A stretch of DNA of 64,000 bases from Acidobacteriota bacterium (GTDB taxonomy: Bacteria; Acidobacteriota; Blastocatellia; Pyrinomonadales; Pyrinomonadaceae): the NCBI GenBank assembly GCA_029781855.1, contig JAKOVX010000039.1, positions 1 through 64,000 of the forward strand. The letters are read 5' to 3'. Shown here piece by piece: positions 61,019 through 64,000 of this stretch; positions within the stretch are counted from its first letter, which is position 1, and every line of letters begins with the position of its first letter. The notes under the pieces are model-generated. The model saw only the letters and a program-made list of their open reading frames with translations, was not told where the DNA came from and searched no databases. Position numbers and translations under genes: made by a program.

Positions 61019-63454
61019 GTGCTCCAAAACTATATGACCGAGCTCAATGGCCTCTGCGGGTTCTTTACGAAATGGCCGATTCCACGATCCGCTGCCTTGC
61101 TTCTCGCCGTGTTATTGGTTTTCACGGGTTTCCGGAGCATTTCCGGTCAGGTCCTCGGCGACCCGATAGATGTCAGCAACGATTTCCAGGATCCCAAGAG
61201 TGTTTACTTCGTTGGCGGCCGCGTCGATGGGTTCGACGTCCGAACCGGTGTCGGTAAACTGGTATGGGATAGGTATTTGCGCAGCACAACGCTTTCCTTC
61301 AACAAGATCGATGTCGGCCTGAGCAAAGCTCGATCAACCGAATTTCCGTCGACCGAGTACGACGAAAATCCGTCGTTGCCATTTTCGATCTCGTTCATCG
61401 ACCAACGGACGATCCGGCTGCGATTCAATTCGTATGCCGCCCCGCTCGACGATCGACCGTCACTGATGCTCGATGGTACGCCGCCGAGCGATAACTCATG
61501 GAAAGTCGTAGACAAAGGAAATGAGGTCGTTTATTCGAGTCAGTTCGGAAAGGTCAGAATCATAAAAGATCCCTGGCATATCGAGTTTTACAACGCTCAA
61601 GGCGAACTGTTGACCCGAACAGAGAATATCAACGATCCGCACACATATCTCTCGACGATCCCATTTTCATTCGTTCGCAGAGCAAGTGATCTTGGGCGGA
61701 GATTCGCGGCTACCTTCGAGCTTTCGCATGACGAAAAGATCTTCGGGACTGGTGAATCGTTTACGCGGCTCAACAAACGCGGGCAAAAGATTAATGAATT
61801 TACTCGGGACGGAATGGGCGTTCAGGGCCAGCTGATGTACAAGCCGATCCCGTTCTTTATGAGTAGCAAGGGCTACGGAATGTTTGTAAACACGAGCGCG
61901 CCTGTGACGTTCGATTTTGGTCAGTCTTACGATCAGCACAACGTGATCTACTCGGCCGACGACCAACTGGACCTTTTCATATTCCTCGGCGAACCCAAGG
62001 ATATTCTTTCCAGCTACACCGCTCTCACCGGCAGGAGCCCGGTTCCGCCCCTTTGGTCGTTCGGCTTCTGGATGAGCCGAATAACCTACAAATCAGAGGA
62101 CGAGGTCCGCGACGTCGCCGCCAAGCTGCGGCAGCACAAGATCCCGGCGGACGTGATCCATCTCGACACGGGTTGGTTTGAGACCGATTGGCGAAGCAAT
62201 TTTCTGTTTTCAAAGTCACGCTTTCACGATCCCGCGAAAATGATCTCTGACCTCAAGGCTCAGGGCTTTCACATTAGCCTCTGGCAATATCCTTATTTCA
62301 CGCCCAAAAACGAGCTCTTCAAGGAAATCGTCGAAAAAGGCTACGCCGTTAAGAACGAATCCGGCAGGCAGCCCTTTGAGGACGCGGTGCTCGATATGAG
62401 CAACCCGGCGGCGGTGAAATGGTATCAGGGGAAGCTTGCCGAACTCCTAAAAATGGGCGTCGGCGCGATAAAGGTCGATTTCGGCGAGGGTGCCCCGATA
62501 AACGGACAGTACGCTTCTGGCGTTAGCGGGCTGTACGAGCACAATCTGTACCCGCTCCGCTATAACAAGGCCGTTGCCGATATTACAAAACAGGTGACCG
62601 GAGATTCGATAATCTGGGCCCGAAGTGCATGGGCTGGGAGCCAGCGTTTTCCGCTGCACTGGGGCGGTGACGCCGAGAATACTAACTCGGCGATGGCGGC
62701 GGAACTCCGCGGCGGCTTGTCATTCGGGCTGTCCGGTTTTACTTACTGGAGCCACGATGTTGGCGGGTTCGTTGACCGCTCGCCGCGCGACCTTTACCGC
62801 CGCTGGATGGCATTCGGCGTTCTCAGCTCACATACACGTGCTCATGGTGCTCCGCCGCGGGAACCCTGGGAATACGACGACGCATTGACTGCGGATTTTC
62901 GGCGTGCCCTGAACCTGAGATATGCTTTGATGCCGTACATATATTCTCAGGCGGTCGAATCGTCGGCTAAGGGTTTTCCGATGTTGCGAACGCTCTTTTT
63001 CGAGTTTCCTGATGACCCAACGTCATGGTTGATCGAAGACGAATATATGTTTGGCTCGAATTTGCTCGTCGCCCCGCTCTTCGAAGACGGCAAAGACACT
63101 CGGAAGTTATATCTGCCGCCGGGAAAGTGGATCGATTACCAAACGGGAAAAGTCTACGTGGGCGAGCGATGGGAGACGATCAAATCCGGGGAAATTCCTG
63201 CCGTGATCCTGGTTCGGGACCATTCCGTCCTGCCTCACGTCAAGTCGGCGCAAAGCACATCTGAAATTGACTGGAGCAATATCGAACTTCGTGTTTTCAG
63301 CACGGACAGCGCACCCGTATCCGGAATATTGGCTCTTCCGGGAGTGGGCCTGAAAAGGTTGGAATTGCTGGAGCGCGGAAATACTTACTATCTCAAGAAC
63401 GACATCTCAGACGGGAAGATAAGGTGGCAGATCCGGAACGTAATTAGTCAGTAG
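61019..63454 (+). CDS. Glycoside hydrolase family 31 (alpha-xylosidase / alpha-glucosidase)
   Basis: An 811-residue secreted enzyme. An N-terminal hydrophobic signal (AALLLAVLLVFTGF) follows a short lead; GTG 61019 or ATG 61034 may start it. The N-terminal beta-sandwich (KIFGTGESFTRLNKRGQKINEF) resembles YicI-type alpha-xylosidases. The barrel carries FWMSRITYKSEDEV, nucleophile Asp487 (IKVDFGEG) and acid/base Asp551 (WGGDAENTNSA). The KxDFGE form fits alpha-xylosidase better than alpha-glucosidase. It would strip alpha-xylose from xyloglucan fragments, feeding the xylA/xylB pathway at 38-41 kb. It lies 107 bases after the unknown pair. Confidence 0.9.
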   Translation: MLQNYMTELNGLCGFFTKWPIPRSAALLLAVLLVFTGFRSISGQVLGDPIDVSNDFQDPKSVYFVGGRVDGFDVRTGVGKLVWDRYLRSTTLSFNKIDVGLSKARSTEFPSTEYDENPSLPFSISFIDQRTIRLRFNSYAAPLDDRPSLMLDGTPPSDNSWKVVDKGNEVVYSSQFGKVRIIKDPWHIEFYNAQGELLTRTENINDPHTYLSTIPFSFVRRASDLGRRFAATFELSHDEKIFGTGESFTRLNKRGQKINEFTRDGMGVQGQLMYKPIPFFMSSKGYGMFVNTSAPVTFDFGQSYDQHNVIYSADDQLDLFIFLGEPKDILSSYTALTGRSPVPPLWSFGFWMSRITYKSEDEVRDVAAKLRQHKIPADVIHLDTGWFETDWRSNFLFSKSRFHDPAKMISDLKAQGFHISLWQYPYFTPKNELFKEIVEKGYAVKNESGRQPFEDAVLDMSNPAAVKWYQGKLAELLKMGVGAIKVDFGEGAPINGQYASGVSGLYEHNLYPLRYNKAVADITKQVTGDSIIWARSAWAGSQRFPLHWGGDAENTNSAMAAELRGGLSFGLSGFTYWSHDVGGFVDRSPRDLYRRWMAFGVLSSHTRAHGAPPREPWEYDDALTADFRRALNLRYALMPYIYSQAVESSAKGFPMLRTLFFEFPDDPTSWLIEDEYMFGSNLLVAPLFEDGKDTRKLYLPPGKWIDYQTGKVYVGERWETIKSGEIPAVILVRDHSVLPHVKSAQSTSEIDWSNIELRVFSTDSAPVSGILALPGVGLKRLELLERGNTYYLKNDISDGKIRWQIRNVISQ

Positions 63455-63519
63455 GATTTTTGCCACTTTATCCTTAACGAACCGACATCTATGCGGCCGG
63501 ATCGTTTTGTACGAGACAG

Positions 63520-64000
63520 CTATCTCGTGATCAGGACATAATCTTTGCCCTTGTACAATCGGATTCCTTTGTCTGCCGACATCATCTGGAGCGGACGCGG
63601 CCTTTTCAACTTCGTATCGCTTTTCGTCGCCACTGAAAGGATCTGCTTGCTGCTCAGATCGAAAATGTTAACCGTTCCATTCGGAGCGAACCCGAAACCA
63701 TAGGCTCCGGTTCCGAGCGTTTTGTCTCCGATCTTGACCGTCGAATCGGTGATAAAAAATCCCTCGTATTTTCCGCTGATATCGGTCGAATATCCGGAAG
63801 TATCAACCAACGCTGCGATAACTAAGCGATCCTTCCCGATCCGTGCGGCGGCGGCATTTCGCATCTGCGTCTCTGCACTCTGGCCGGCGAAATAGAAACT
63901 CGTGGGCACGACCTTCGTCAAAGCCGAATCGGCCAGGACCTCGATCTTCGTTTTGTCCTGAGCGTTCGTGCCTATGCAGAGCGCGGCAACGATAGCGAAC
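63520..64000 (-). CDS. Secreted protein of unknown function, 3' part; continues beyond the window
   Basis: The reading frame stays open from the stop at 63520 to the right edge, so the true start is outside. The visible part begins in what looks like the end of a signal peptide (FAIVAALCIGTNAQ), followed by KTKIEVLADSALTKVVPTSFYFAGQSAETQ and a beta-rich body ending YVLITR. About 159 residues are visible and look nearly complete for the mature protein. I recognise no family. It is convergent with the GH31 gene. Confidence 0.7.
   Translation of the reverse strand, partial: FAIVAALCIGTNAQDKTKIEVLADSALTKVVPTSFYFAGQSAETQMRNAAAARIGKDRLVIAALVDTSGYSTDISGKYEGFFITDSTVKIGDKTLGTGAYGFGFAPNGTVNIFDLSSKQILSVATKSDTKLKRPRPLQMMSADKGIRLYKGKDYVLITR

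Noticed and set aside
1..64000. CRISPR array, insertion sequence, prophage or plasmid origin
   Set aside because: No regularly spaced repeats, transposase, integrase, phage structural or replication genes were found on either strand.

Overview
The window reads as a chromosomal segment of an Acidobacteriota bacterium, probably Blastocatellia-like. This is inferred from two very large Oar-type TonB receptors with an N-terminal carboxypeptidase-regulatory-like domain, paired CRTAC1 (FG-GAP plus ASPIC/UnbV) proteins, abundant secreted peptidases, beta-lactamase-fold serine hydrolases and glycosidases, and moderate GC. No transposase, integrase, phage gene or CRISPR array was seen.

Region 1 (1-32.6 kb). 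The window opens inside a tRNA-Asn(GUU) gene, followed by a MurR/RpiR-type regulator on the minus strand. A divergent control region separates it from a long plus-strand run (1900-25564): TonB receptor, tricorn-like S41 peptidase, CocE/NonD hydrolase, four beta-lactamase-fold serine hydrolases, two tandem D-aminoacylase-like proteins, an M55 D-aminopeptidase, a COG3375-type GNAT, an M19 dipeptidase-like protein, an N-acylamino acid racemase of the enolase superfamily and a VanX-type D-Ala-D-Ala dipeptidase. Together these look like capture and cleavage of D-amino-acid-containing (peptidoglycan-type) peptides followed by D-to-L conversion. Three TIM-barrel members have lost the first-strand metal ligands. 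A GH95 fucosidase-like enzyme, a DPP4-type peptidase and an L-serine dehydratase follow. Just after them lies a degenerate copy of the 3' end of the tRNA-Asn gene plus its trailing sequence (34 of 43 bases identical, ungapped), so 48-32.6 kb may be an old tRNA-integrated island.

Region 2 (32.9-48.2 kb). A SulP transporter fused to STAS and cyclic-nucleotide-binding domains is followed by a minus-strand glycan locus transcribed from 46557 to 35506: GH16, GH2 beta-mannosidase, GH3, xylulokinase, xylose isomerase, GH30 and an aldo/keto reductase. A divergent ROK regulator and a perfect 21-bp palindrome lie at its head. Hemicellulose or beta-glucan use is the likely purpose.

Region 3 (48.5-64 kb). 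A second TonB receptor, closed by a strong intrinsic terminator, leads into two TPR proteins, two CRTAC1 proteins and two small paralogous secreted proteins of unknown function. A GH31 alpha-xylosidase-like enzyme and the 3' part of a minus-strand secreted protein end the window. The receptor/TPR/CRTAC1 set resembles an acidobacterial counterpart of SusCD-type uptake modules, but its role is unknown.
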